Shown here piece by piece: positions 33,338 through 44,015 of a stretch of DNA of 64,000 nucleotides. Position 1 is the stretch's first letter; every line of letters begins with the position of its first letter. A model generated the notes under the pieces. It saw only the letters and a list, made by a program, of their open reading frames with translations. It was not told where the DNA came from and made no database searches. The stretch is from positions 434,001 to 498,000 of the forward strand of contig CBDIBE010000011.1 in the NCBI GenBank assembly GCA_965276815.1, in the 5' to 3' direction. The position numbers and the translations under genes are program-made. The stretch comes from JAVVHH01 sp965276815. GTDB lineage: Bacteria > Pseudomonadota > Alphaproteobacteria > Acetobacterales > Acetobacteraceae.

Positions 33338-33715
33338 TTAACGCAACCCGGCCGTAAACAAACCAACGACACAGGCAAATCCCAGCGCGAAGAGCACGCT
33401 GCGGAGGGTTGCCAGGTTAGCGATATAGCAAGCTGTGTAGGCAAGGCGGATCGCAATGAACGCACCCGCCAGCGTATCCACCCAGCTCTGCGGCGCCTGG
33501 ACGAATTGCGCGGTCAGCACGGCGGCGGCGAAGGGCGGGAAGGCCTCGAGATGGTTGCGATGCGCCCAATCGGCCCGCGCGCGCCAACCCCGCAGCTTCT
33601 CCAGCGACGGGCGGGGGTTGGCATTGTCGTAGCCCGGGCCGCCATATTTGGCCGCGCCGGTGCAGAGAAACGGCAGTATTGCGGCGGCCAGGATGGTCCA
33701 GAGGGCGAAGGTCAT
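33338..33715 (-). CDS. MAPEG family membrane protein
   Basis: 125 residues with four membrane segments. FALWTILAAAILPFLCTGAA, the polar loop RADWAHRNHLEAFPPFAAAVLTA (the conserved N-x-x-E-x-F/P element) and IAIRLAYTACYIANL match the MAPEG group of glutathione-dependent and related membrane enzymes. The internal ATG at 33715 is chosen because the preceding 13 residues are charged and atypical. Bacterial members are mostly uncharacterised. Confidence 0.82.
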   Translation of the reverse strand: MTFALWTILAAAILPFLCTGAAKYGGPGYDNANPRPSLEKLRGWRARADWAHRNHLEAFPPFAAAVLTAQFVQAPQSWVDTLAGAFIAIRLAYTACYIANLATLRSVLFALGFACVVGLFTAGLR

Positions 33716-33762
33716 CAGCGTCTCGCGATTGCGTTTGCGGGCGCGCTGCACCAATAAGCGCT

Positions 33763-35114
<1,352 letters not shown>

Positions 35115-35118
<4 letters not shown>

Positions 35119-35921
35119 CCGGGCGCGATGGCGGCGCCGACCTGGCGCCGATCCTGGGCAGCCCGGTGGTCGTGCTGGTGCGGCCGCAGCTCGCCGACAA
35201 TATCGGCGCGGTGGCGCGCTGCATGGCCAATGGGGGGTTGTTCCACCTGCGGCTGGTGGCGCCGCGCGATGGGTGGCCGCAGGAGCGGGCCTGGCGCACC
35301 GCATCCGGCGCCGATCGAATTCTTGACTGCGCGACGCTGTATTCCACGGTGGCCGACGCGGTCGCCGACCTGCACCGGGTGTTTGCGACGTGCCCGCGGC
35401 CGCGTCATATCGTCAAGCCGCTGCTGACCGCCCGGGAAGCCGCCACGGACGTGCGGCAAGCGGCAGGGCGCGGCCTACGCTGCGGTATTTTGTTTGGCCC
35501 CGAGCGCGCCGGGCTCGACAATGACGACATGGCCCAGGCCGACACCTGGGTGCGCTATCCGCTCAACCCGGAATTCGACTCGCTGAACCTGGCGCAGGCG
35601 GTGATGGTGATGGCCTATGAGTGGTGGACGGCGGCCGAACCCACGCCGCCACGGCAACTGCTCACCCATCAGACGCGGGTCGCGACGAAGGCGGAGCTGG
35701 AGCAGTTCCTCGAACACCTCGTGGACCAGCTCGACGCGTGCGGCTTCCTGCGCAACGCGCCGAAACGGCCAGGCATGGTCCGCAACATCCGGCACCTGTT
35801 CCAGCGCGGCGAGGTGACCGAGCAGGAGCTGCGGACGCTGCACGGCGTGGTGGCCGGGCTGGCGTTGGGACGCCGGCGACTGGGGCGGCTGGAGGCGGAG
35901 GACCCTAGCCCAGACTTGTGA
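35115..35921 (+). CDS. tRNA 2'-O-methyltransferase, TrmJ/LasT-like SPOUT family
   Basis: 268 residues from a GTG overlapping the cysS stop. SPOUT signatures: VVLVRPQLADNIGAVARCMANG near the N-terminus, CGILFGPERAGLDNDD, and YPLNPEFDSLNLAQAVMVMAYE (the knot). TrmJ methylates ribose 32 of several tRNAs. A C-terminal helical extension after residue ~190 fits TrmJ. Coupling with cysS is a tRNA-metabolism pairing. Its 3' end overlaps the convergent small membrane gene by 17 bp. Confidence 0.88.
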
Positions 35922-36117
35922 GCTGCCGCGCCAGTCGCCGCGCCAGGATCCAGCCGATCAGGGCCGAGCTGGGGCCGCCGATACAGGTGAGGAGGATGCC
36001 GATCGGATGCCCGGTCACGGCAAGCTGCATCCCGATCCCAAGCATCCCGCCACCGATTAAGCCGCCGGTGACCCCAGAGGCGATGCCGAGCCAGAGAATG
36101 TCGCCGCGGGTGATCAT
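35905..36117 (-). CDS. small two-helix membrane protein (70 aa)
   Basis: Reading from ATG 36117 gives a peptide with two hydrophobic segments, ILWLGIASGVTGGLIGGGM and IGILLTCIGGPSSALIGWIL, both rich in small-residue GxxxG spacing, and a basic end ARRLARQ. Longer starts at 36144 and 36168 are possible but run through a palindromic repeat. It resembles small GlsB/YeaQ-like membrane proteins in composition only. Function is unknown. Confidence 0.6.
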   Translation of the reverse strand: MITRGDILWLGIASGVTGGLIGGGMLGIGMQLAVTGHPIGILLTCIGGPSSALIGWILARRLARQLTSLG

Positions 36118-36142
36118 ATGGGCATCGTCTCTTACCGAAGTC

Positions 36143-36274
36143 ATGCTCCGCGAAGGCGGAGCATCCACGCCGTTGCTCTACACGAAGCTCTCGCGGCACT
36201 AAAGGCGTGGACCTTCCGCCTTCGCGGCGGGTGACGAGACCCCCATTCACCAACGGCGGTTTGACAATTGGGGG
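36143..36274. repeat. nested palindromic elements in the 309-bp gap upstream of rpsD
   Basis: The gap from 36118 to 36426 has no convincing gene. It holds a perfect 9-bp stem ATGCTCCGC/GCGGAGCAT (36143-36164). A larger pair of arms at 36148-36171 and 36204-36227 matches in 21 of 24 positions. A further CCCCCATT/AATTGGGGG dyad lies at 36240-36274. The remainder must contain the rpsD promoter, which I cannot pinpoint. Confidence 0.7.
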
Positions 36275-36426
36275 CGGAGCGCCTACGTGCGCCGCTACTG
36301 CCGGGAACGTGGACGCGCTTTTGGGGCGTGCGCCCGCCGCATTTTCGTGTGGCCTACCGGTCCAACAAGCCATAATCAGTGGCACCCGACGCCAGAATGG
36401 CGCGGGCATAGAATGGAGTTCCGCGC

Positions 36427-37044
36427 ATGACCAAGCGCGCCGCGAGCAAGTACAAGATCAACCGCCGCCTCGGCGTCAACCTGTGGGGCCGCGCCAAGTC
36501 GCCGATCAACAAGCGCGAATACGGACCCGGCCAGCACGGCCAGCGCCGCAAGCAGAAGCCGACCGATTTCGGCGTCCAGCTGATGGCCAAGCAGAAGCTG
36601 AAGGGCTACTACGGCAACATCAGCGAGAAGCAGTTCCGCAAGTATTATGACGAGGCCGTGCGCCGCAAGGGCGACACTTCGGAGAACTTGATCGAGCTGC
36701 TGGAGCGCCGGCTGGATGCCGTGGTGTATCGCATGAAGTTCGCGATCACGCCGTTTGCCTCGCGCCAATTCGTCAACCATGGCCATGTCACGGTCAATGG
36801 CAAGCGGGTCAACATCCCGAGCTACCTCGTGCGCGACGGGGACGAGATCGAGGTGCGCGAGAAGAGCAAGCAGCTCGCCGTCGTGCTGGACTCCGCCCAG
36901 AGCGGCGAGCGGGATGTGCCGGACTACCTGGAAGTGGACCATCGCGCGATGAAGGGCCGCTTCGGCCGCGCGCCAAAGCTGACCGATGTGCCGTATCCGG
37001 TGACGATGGAGCCGAACCTGGTGGTCGAGTTCTACTCGCGATAA
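36427..37044 (+). CDS. rpsD: 30S ribosomal protein S4
   Basis: 205 residues, full length for the alphaproteobacterial form. It starts MTKRAASKYKINRRLGVNLW. The N-terminal domain has the EYGPGQHGQRRKQK element. The S4 RNA-binding domain includes LLERRLDAVVYRMKFA and FVNHGHVTVNGKRVNIPSY, ending NLVVEFYSR. It nucleates 30S assembly. It is followed after 16 bp by prfC. Confidence 0.97.
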   Translation: MTKRAASKYKINRRLGVNLWGRAKSPINKREYGPGQHGQRRKQKPTDFGVQLMAKQKLKGYYGNISEKQFRKYYDEAVRRKGDTSENLIELLERRLDAVVYRMKFAITPFASRQFVNHGHVTVNGKRVNIPSYLVRDGDEIEVREKSKQLAVVLDSAQSGERDVPDYLEVDHRAMKGRFGRAPKLTDVPYPVTMEPNLVVEFYSR

Positions 37045-37060
37045 GCGCCTCCCTGCGGCG

Positions 37061-38596
<1,536 letters not shown>

Positions 38597-38599
38597 AGC

Positions 38600-39178
38600 T
38601 CAGGCCGCCAGCATCCCGCGCGACTTCGCCACCTGCGTCGCGAGGTAATCCATCAGCGGCGGGCTGAGACAGTCATAGGGCTCGAGATGGAGCTCCCGCA
38701 GGCGGCCGCGCACGCCGTCCATCATCTCCGGCTTGGTGCCTTGTTCGATGATCGAAGATACGAACGCCGCGAAGCCCGGCGCCGACCAGCCGGGCTGCTT
38801 CGAGAGCTCGGTGTGGATGAAGTCCAGCCCGTAGAATGGGTGGTCCTCGTTCTCGATGCGGCCGAACATGTGCACCCCGCAACCACGGCACGCATGGCGC
38901 TGGATCGCGGCGTCCGGGTCGACGATTTCCAGCTTTTCCTCATGATCGGTGACCTGCAGCTTGTCGCGCGGCACTGCCGCGACCATCGAAAATAGCGCAT
39001 CCGCCGGGCGCCAGCACTTCGAGCAGCCGCAGAGATGGTTGTGTGCGGACTGGCCTCTGATCGAGATGGTCACGGGATCGGTGGCGCAGTGGCAGGTCAG
39101 CGTGCCGCCGGCAAAGTCGGGTTTTTCCGCCGCAATTCCGTGGTCAACGGATGGATGGATGTTGATTTGCGCGTCCAT
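38600..39178 (-). CDS. gfa: glutathione-dependent formaldehyde-activating enzyme (Gfa)
   Basis: 192 residues from the ATG at 39178, with AGGAGGGAAC upstream. The zinc cysteines are in GGTLTCHCATDP, HNHLCGCSKCWRPAD and HACRGCGVHMFGRIE. The long C-terminal half with HPFYGLDFIHTELS and YDCLSPPLMDYLA identifies true Gfa rather than a short GFA-domain protein. It accelerates formation of S-hydroxymethylglutathione from formaldehyde. The dehydrogenase partner (FrmA) is not in the window. Convergent with prfC, 3-bp gap. Confidence 0.92.
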   Translation of the reverse strand: MDAQINIHPSVDHGIAAEKPDFAGGTLTCHCATDPVTISIRGQSAHNHLCGCSKCWRPADALFSMVAAVPRDKLQVTDHEEKLEIVDPDAAIQRHACRGCGVHMFGRIENEDHPFYGLDFIHTELSKQPGWSAPGFAAFVSSIIEQGTKPEMMDGVRGRLRELHLEPYDCLSPPLMDYLATQVAKSRGMLAA

Positions 39179-39295
39179 GTTCCCTCCTGGCGCCGGCGAT
39201 TTTGGCAACGTTATGCCCGCCGCTCGCGGCGCACAACGGCAATCCGTAGGTGAGGGTTCTGTTCGGCCCCGCAGATTTAGCAGCGGACTCTCCAC

Positions 39296-39604
39296 ATGGG
39301 CCCATGCACGAGAAGGTTGATGCTTTCGCGCCCGGTTACGATCACGGCAGCCTATGCCGGGCTGTTCCGCCCGACTCTGGGCGGCGGCGTGCGCGCCTGG
39401 ACGGGTGCCGTGCTGGGCGGCATCGCGATGGGGTATGGGGCGCGACTGTCCAACGGCTGCAATATCGGCGCCTATTTCAGCGCGATCTCCGTGGGCAATT
39501 TGTCGGGCTGGGCCTGGATGGTGCTCGCGCTGGCGGGAAGCTGGATCGGTGTGCAGCTCCGGCCGCTGTTCCGTCTGCAGGGCACCTCAGGGACGACCTG
39601 CTGA
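39296..39604 (+). pseudogene. C-terminal fragment of a YeeE/YedE sulfur-transport protein
   Basis: About 100 residues. VRAWTGAVLGGIAMGYGARL, then SNGCNIGAYFSAISVGNLSG and WVLA/LAGSWIGVQLRPLF-type sequence, match the last two segments of YeeE/YedE thiosulfate/sulfur-carrier permeases, including the conserved Cys in NGCNIGA. Complete proteins have about 8-10 segments; the upstream part is missing and no other frame supplies it. A short split-type YeeE is possible but the reading lacks its own clear start and ribosome site. Confidence 0.65.
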
Positions 39605-39611
39605 GACGGGG

Positions 39612-41003
39612 TCACGGGATCGGCGGCGCGCGCAGGTTTCGCCCGTTCTGATGGAGGATGACCGCGTCCGCCATCCCGTCGGCGCCGGGGATGAAGGTAA
39701 GCTGCGCGTTGACGATCCGGTAGAAGAACGTCGTGTCGCTCTCCGGGAACACTTCGGCTTCGTCCTGGCCGGTTAGTCGTACCATCAATCGACCGTCCTT
39801 CGGCGTCGCGGTGATCGTGACCTTTGGCGTCAGCGCGAAGCGCCCGGCAAAGACGGCCAGCTTGGCGGGGTCGATCGCGACTTGCCGGGGTAGTTCCGGG
39901 ACCGAAAATGCCGCGTTGAGCAAGTGGCAGCCGATGGCGGGCGTCATGAGCCCGCTTGCGGTATTGGCCAGCAGCACGACACCGTGCCCGCTTCGAGTGG
40001 AATAGCCGATGAAGCTTGAATATCCCCCGGTACCGCCATCTTTCCAAACGAGTTCGTCGTCACGCTGCGAGCGCACAAACCAGCCCGCTGCCGCCACATC
40101 GAACGGGATGTCGGTCTGCCGGCGCACGTCGAGCATGGTGGCGAAGGCCGGCGCCAATGGGCTGGCCAGCCGGCCCTGGGCAGCATCGAGGAAGCGCGCC
40201 AGGTCGTCCGCCGTGGAGCGCAACGCCCCGGCGCCCGCAAACGTCGGCAAGTCCCAGTTCGCCGCCCTTCGCAGGCCGCTGTCGTGCCCTATAACGAGCC
40301 GCTCTTGCATGGCGGGCGTGAGCGTGATGCGCGTGCTGTTTAGCGCCAGCGGCGTGCAGATCCGCGAGACGATCAGATCCTCGTAACTCCGGCCCGTGCG
40401 GAGCGCGAGCACATGACCCAATAGGCCGAAACCGAGGTTGGAGTATTCGTAGTGCGATCCCGGATAATAGCGCGGCGGCGTGGCCGATAATGCCCGATAG
40501 AGCTGCGCCACCGTGTAGTCGGCATAGGGATTAGTCAGGTCGGCCGGCTTGAAGTTGTCGGGCATTCTCATCAGGCCGGACGTGTAGGTCACCAGGTCGA
40601 GCAGCGTGATCGGCTTGCCATCGAACGCCGGCGGACGCCCCTCTGGCGGCAGGTAATTGGCGACCGGGTCCGCCAGCGCAACCTCCCCGCGATGCGCCAT
40701 GTCCATCAACAGCAATGCGGTAAACACCTTGGTGATGGAGCCGATCTCGAACATGCTCGACCCGTCGAGCGCGCGGCCCTCGCCGGTATCTGCCGTGCCG
40801 GCGGTGATCACGCGTGACCGGGTGGGACCGGTCAGCGCAGCCACGTACCCCACAACATTGTGGTCCTCGACCTGTGCCGCCAGCAGATCGTGGACAGGGT
40901 CGGCTTGGCTTTGCGCGCTAGCACCCCGACCGGACACCGACCCGGCGAGCGCGGCCGACAGCAGCGTCCGCCGTCGCAAACTCGACGCCTGGTGCATTCG
41001 CAT
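39612..41003 (-). CDS. Tat-exported serine hydrolase, beta-lactamase class C/AmpH-like
   Basis: 463 residues. A twin-arginine leader (SSLRRRTLLSAALAGS) implies folded export. The nucleophile motif S89-I-T-K92 sits in FEIGSITKVFTALLLMD, and the Tyr motif is YSNLG in SHYEYSNLGFGLLGH. The third motif is DGGTGGYSSF instead of the KTG/HTG usual for class C enzymes, so true beta-lactamase activity is doubtful; a DD-peptidase or esterase role is more likely. A small C-terminal beta domain follows after residue ~360. ATG 41003 or 40997 could be the start. Confidence 0.88.
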   Translation of the reverse strand: MRMHQASSLRRRTLLSAALAGSVSGRGASAQSQADPVHDLLAAQVEDHNVVGYVAALTGPTRSRVITAGTADTGEGRALDGSSMFEIGSITKVFTALLLMDMAHRGEVALADPVANYLPPEGRPPAFDGKPITLLDLVTYTSGLMRMPDNFKPADLTNPYADYTVAQLYRALSATPPRYYPGSHYEYSNLGFGLLGHVLALRTGRSYEDLIVSRICTPLALNSTRITLTPAMQERLVIGHDSGLRRAANWDLPTFAGAGALRSTADDLARFLDAAQGRLASPLAPAFATMLDVRRQTDIPFDVAAAGWFVRSQRDDELVWKDGGTGGYSSFIGYSTRSGHGVVLLANTASGLMTPAIGCHLLNAAFSVPELPRQVAIDPAKLAVFAGRFALTPKVTITATPKDGRLMVRLTGQDEAEVFPESDTTFFYRIVNAQLTFIPGADGMADAVILHQNGRNLRAPPIP

Positions 41004-41068
41004 TCGCCTAAGAAGCGGGCACAAGCCGCAAAACGCACACGGTTTCAGCAGAAAAACCGAACAAAGCG

Positions 41069-41074
41069 ATTATA
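41069..41074 (-). promoter_or_regulatory. consensus -10 box upstream of the serine hydrolase
   Basis: A perfect TATAAT on the reverse strand in an unusually A/T-rich patch, about 66 nt before the ATG at 41003. No good -35 is seen at 16-18 bp, so an activator or another start site may be involved. Confidence 0.35.
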
Positions 41075-41160
41075 TTAGGTGCCGAGAGGCCAAGTTTGGG
41101 TTTTAGGCCCACTCCGCTTTTTGTGATCATGCCGGCTGCAAACCCATGGGAGCCGCCAAC

Positions 41161-42477
41161 ATGGACGCCGCCGCGCGCCTTGACGCATTCACCGCCGCAC
41201 CTGCCGACGCCCCCTCGCTGCGCCGGATCGTGCTGTCCAGCATCATCGGCACGACGGTGGAATGGTACGACTTTATGATCTACGCCACCGCCACCGCGCT
41301 GGTGTTCAACCGGCTGTTCTTCCCGACCGGGGAATCGTCGACGAGCACCATCGTCGCCTTCGGCACCTACGCGGTCGGCTTCTTCGCCCGGCCGGTCGGC
41401 GCGGCGATCTTCGGGCATTTCGGTGACCGCATCGGCCGCAAGGCCATGCTGGCGGCCACGATCATCATCATGGGCCTCGGCACGTTCCTGATCGGGCTGT
41501 TGCCGGTCTTTGCGCAGATCGGCGTCGCAGCGCCGCTGCTGCTGATGTGCCTGCGCTTCCTGCAAGGCGTCGGGCTCGGCGGCGAGTGGGGCGGCGCCGT
41601 GCTGATGGTCGTCGAGAATGCGCCCAAGCAGCATCGCGGCCTGCTCGGGAGCATCGTGCAGCTTGGCTACCCGTTCGGCAATTTGGCCGCGGTCGGGATT
41701 TTCACCGTCGTCGCGCAACTGCCGGAGCCGGAGTTGATGAGCTGGGGCTGGCGGGTGCCGTTCCTGCTCAGCGTGCTGCTGGTCGGCGTCGGTCTGTTCA
41801 TCCGGATGCGCCTGGTGGAGACGCCCGCCTTCACCGCCCTGCGGCGCCGTGACGCGTTATCACGGGCGCCGCTCATTGAGGTACTTACCACGCACCGCCG
41901 GCCGTTCTTGATCGCGGTCGGGCTGAAGATCTCCGAGATCGCTTACGCCAGCATCGCCGGCGTGTTCGTCATCTCTTATGCGACCGCGCGGCTCGGGCTG
42001 CCGCGCGGCCTGATCCTCAATGCCGTGCTGATGTCCTCGGTCGTGGCCCTCGGATCGATCCCACTGTTCGGCTGGCTGTCCGACATTGTCGGGCGCAAGG
42101 CGATGTTCCTGGCGAGCTGCGTGTTCTCGATCGCCTTCGCCTTCCCGCTGTTCTGGCTGCTGGAAACCAAGGACCCGGCGCTCATCACGCTCGCCGTGGT
42201 TGCGGCGATCAGCTTCGGCCAAATGGTCGGGTTCGGCATCGGCGCTCCGTGGTATAGCGAGTTGTTCAGCGCGCGGCTGCGCTACAGCGGCGCGTCGCTC
42301 GGCTTCCAGATCGGCGCCGCGCTGAGCGGCGGGCTGACGCCGCTGATCGCCGCGTCGCTGCTGGCCTGGAGCGGCGGGGCGACCTGGCCGGTGTCGCTGC
42401 TGCTGATCGCCTGCGCCTGCATCACGCTGGTGGCGGCGATTGCGGCGCCCGAGACGGCCCGCGAGGAACTGGCTTGA
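41161..42477 (+). CDS. MFS transporter, metabolite:H+ symporter (MHS) family
   Basis: 438 residues from the second ATG, with GGGAG 8 nt upstream. MHS signatures: SSIIGTTVEWYDFMIYATAT in TM1, GAAIFGHFGDRIGRKAML in loop 2-3, and RFLQGVGLGGEWGGAVLMVVE in TM4-5. Relatives (ProP, ShiA, KgtP, CitA) import carboxylates or betaines with protons. The C-terminus lacks the long coiled coil of ProP. The stop overlaps the MOSC start (TTGA). Confidence 0.9.
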   Translation: MDAAARLDAFTAAPADAPSLRRIVLSSIIGTTVEWYDFMIYATATALVFNRLFFPTGESSTSTIVAFGTYAVGFFARPVGAAIFGHFGDRIGRKAMLAATIIIMGLGTFLIGLLPVFAQIGVAAPLLLMCLRFLQGVGLGGEWGGAVLMVVENAPKQHRGLLGSIVQLGYPFGNLAAVGIFTVVAQLPEPELMSWGWRVPFLLSVLLVGVGLFIRMRLVETPAFTALRRRDALSRAPLIEVLTTHRRPFLIAVGLKISEIAYASIAGVFVISYATARLGLPRGLILNAVLMSSVVALGSIPLFGWLSDIVGRKAMFLASCVFSIAFAFPLFWLLETKDPALITLAVVAAISFGQMVGFGIGAPWYSELFSARLRYSGASLGFQIGAALSGGLTPLIAASLLAWSGGATWPVSLLLIACACITLVAAIAAPETAREELA

Positions 42478-42956
42478 CGTTTGGCTGGCAGGGCGTGGTC
42501 CGTCACCTGCACCTGACCGAGGCGGCCTCGCTTCCAATGCAGCCGATGCCGGAACTGGTGCTGGTCGCCGGGCGCGGGGTGGTGGGCGACCGCTACGAGC
42601 TCGGGCGCGAGACCGGTTTTTACTCGAGGCTGCCCGAGGATGGGCGGCAGATCACGCTGTTCGAGATCGAGACGCTCTGGGCGCTCGCGCGGGATCATGC
42701 GACCGAATTCGCCCCGCAAGAGCACCGCCGCAACGTGACGGTCGAGGGCGTGCCGCTCAACCATCTGGTCGGCCGGCGTTTCTGGCTTGGCGCGACGCTG
42801 CTGGAGGCGACGCGGCTATCGACGCCCTGCCGTCACATCGAGGAGGTCACGGGCAAGAACGTGTTCAAGCCGCTGATCAACCGGTCCGGGCTGAATTGCC
42901 GGATTTTGGCGGGCGGCGTGGTGCGGATGGGGGACCCGGTCCGCCCGGCCAATTGA
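42474..42956 (+). CDS. MOSC-domain protein
   Basis: 160 residues from a TTG that overlaps the transporter stop. MOSC domains handle sulfur or N-hydroxylated substrates with a molybdenum cofactor-linked Cys. The family blocks GRGVVGDRYELGRETGFYSR, EHRRNVTVEGVPLNHLVGRR and LSTPCRHIEEVTG (conserved Cys) are all present. It has no extra beta-barrel domain, so it is the short stand-alone type. Coupling to the MHS transporter suggests related metabolism, but the substrate is not known. Confidence 0.88.
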   Translation: MTFGWQGVVRHLHLTEAASLPMQPMPELVLVAGRGVVGDRYELGRETGFYSRLPEDGRQITLFEIETLWALARDHATEFAPQEHRRNVTVEGVPLNHLVGRRFWLGATLLEATRLSTPCRHIEEVTGKNVFKPLINRSGLNCRILAGGVVRMGDPVRPAN

Positions 42957-42957
42957 T

Positions 42958-43566
42958 CTACTGCATGCTCCCGCCGAGCAGGATGAAGTCCGAGGCGGCT
43001 TGCTCGGCCGCGCGCTGCTCGGCGGCGGCTTGCGGGTCGCCCGGCTGACAACCCGCAGCGGCCGTGGCGTTCTCGCGCCAGGCGAGCGCAGCCGCATACC
43101 GCACCTGCCGCTCCATCGCGGCCGCCTCCTGCCGGCTTTCGAGCGCCTTGACCTGCTGATCGGCTCCCTGCGTCTGCTTGCGGGCCGCCTGAGCCCGGGC
43201 GCGTGCGAGGTCGCAATCGTACGGCGCATCCGACCTGGCCATGATCGCGTCGCCGACCGTGTCGCCGGCGGTCAGACGCGTCGAGGGGCCGAAACTGGCC
43301 GGCTTCGTCGGCGAGCTTGCCGCGATGCGCAGGCCGACCGGGTCGAGAAACAGCGGCCGGCCGCCGAGAACTTCGGCCGCCCCAGGTGAAAGCGCGCCGA
43401 CAAGTGCCCGCCACTTTGCCGTATCGATCATGCGCGGGTTCAGCTCGTCCGGCAGCCCGGGCAGAGAGTTGCGCGCGTTCTCCGCCTCGATCGCCGCGAC
43501 CGCCTCGGGCGAGCTCGCATCCAGCACCGCCCGGCCGATCTCGACCTTCCAGCCCGCTGCGCTCAT
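42958..43566 (-). CDS. unknown protein with coiled-coil, third gene of the cysteine-peptidase cassette
   Basis: 202 residues from the ATG at 43566, which overlaps the stop of the preceding gene (ATGA). The first half is globular-looking (VEIGRAVLDASSPEAVAAIE, ELNPRMIDTAKWRALVGAL). The second half is a charged helix (ARAQAARKQTQGADQQVKAL). Two Cys (APYDCDL, AAGCQPG) suggest an extracytoplasmic location. A longer in-frame reading (from about 43689) would add a basic stretch plus IFGAGVVLLGGIFLAGPAMSA, a plausible signal/anchor overlapping the neighbouring gene. I do not recognise the family. Confidence 0.6.
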   Translation of the reverse strand: MSAAGWKVEIGRAVLDASSPEAVAAIEAENARNSLPGLPDELNPRMIDTAKWRALVGALSPGAAEVLGGRPLFLDPVGLRIAASSPTKPASFGPSTRLTAGDTVGDAIMARSDAPYDCDLARARAQAARKQTQGADQQVKALESRQEAAAMERQVRYAAALAWRENATAAAGCQPGDPQAAAEQRAAEQAASDFILLGGSMQ

Positions 43567-44009
43567 TGCTGGACCGGCGAGGAAGATTCCTCCGAGGAGA
43601 ACGACGCCAGCACCGAATATTGCCGCAGCACGGCGACCATATGTGCGTCGAGCGCCGCGATATCCGCTTCCTGCCGCACGTGGCTGGCACATTCCTCGAG
43701 CCATTGGACAAGACCCTCGTTGTTGGGCTGCCGGATCATCCGTGCAACGGTCTCCAGCGCCTCGTACAGCGCACCACGCCACCGCTCGGACGCCGGGCCG
43801 TCATGCAGCGGCAGCAGCGCACGGATCGCCTCGATGGTGAAGGCCAGCTCCTGCGGCGCCAGCTCGGCGCCCAGGAGCTGATTGGCGACGGCGGTCGCGT
43901 AGACGCCGGTGAGCCCCGGCCGCACCGATCCGTCCCGCTCGCAGTAGCCATCGGCGAGGAAGAACGCCGGTTTCATTTGGAGGAATTCCTCCCGGCTGTA
44001 CGTGCGCAT
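43563..44009 (-). CDS. unknown helical protein, second gene of the cysteine-peptidase cassette
   Basis: 148 residues, acidic and predicted mostly helical, starting MRTYSREEFLQMKPAFFLAD. It contains LTGVYATAVANQLLGAEL, LAFTIEAIRALLPLHDG and WLEECASHVRQEADIAALD, and ends with a Ser/Glu-rich tail. It starts 6 nt after the peptidase-like gene and overlaps the next gene by 4 bp. Size, acidity and position directly behind a peptidase-like gene are what one would expect of an inhibitor or immunity partner, but this is inference only; no family is recognised. Confidence 0.6.
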   Translation of the reverse strand: MRTYSREEFLQMKPAFFLADGYCERDGSVRPGLTGVYATAVANQLLGAELAPQELAFTIEAIRALLPLHDGPASERWRGALYEALETVARMIRQPNNEGLVQWLEECASHVRQEADIAALDAHMVAVLRQYSVLASFSSEESSSPVQQ

Positions 44010-44015
44010 GCGCTC

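Noticed and set aside
39612..41003. Annotation as an antibiotic-resistance class C beta-lactamase
   Set aside because: The KTG/HTG element is replaced and the protein has an extra C-terminal domain; a general serine hydrolase label is safer.
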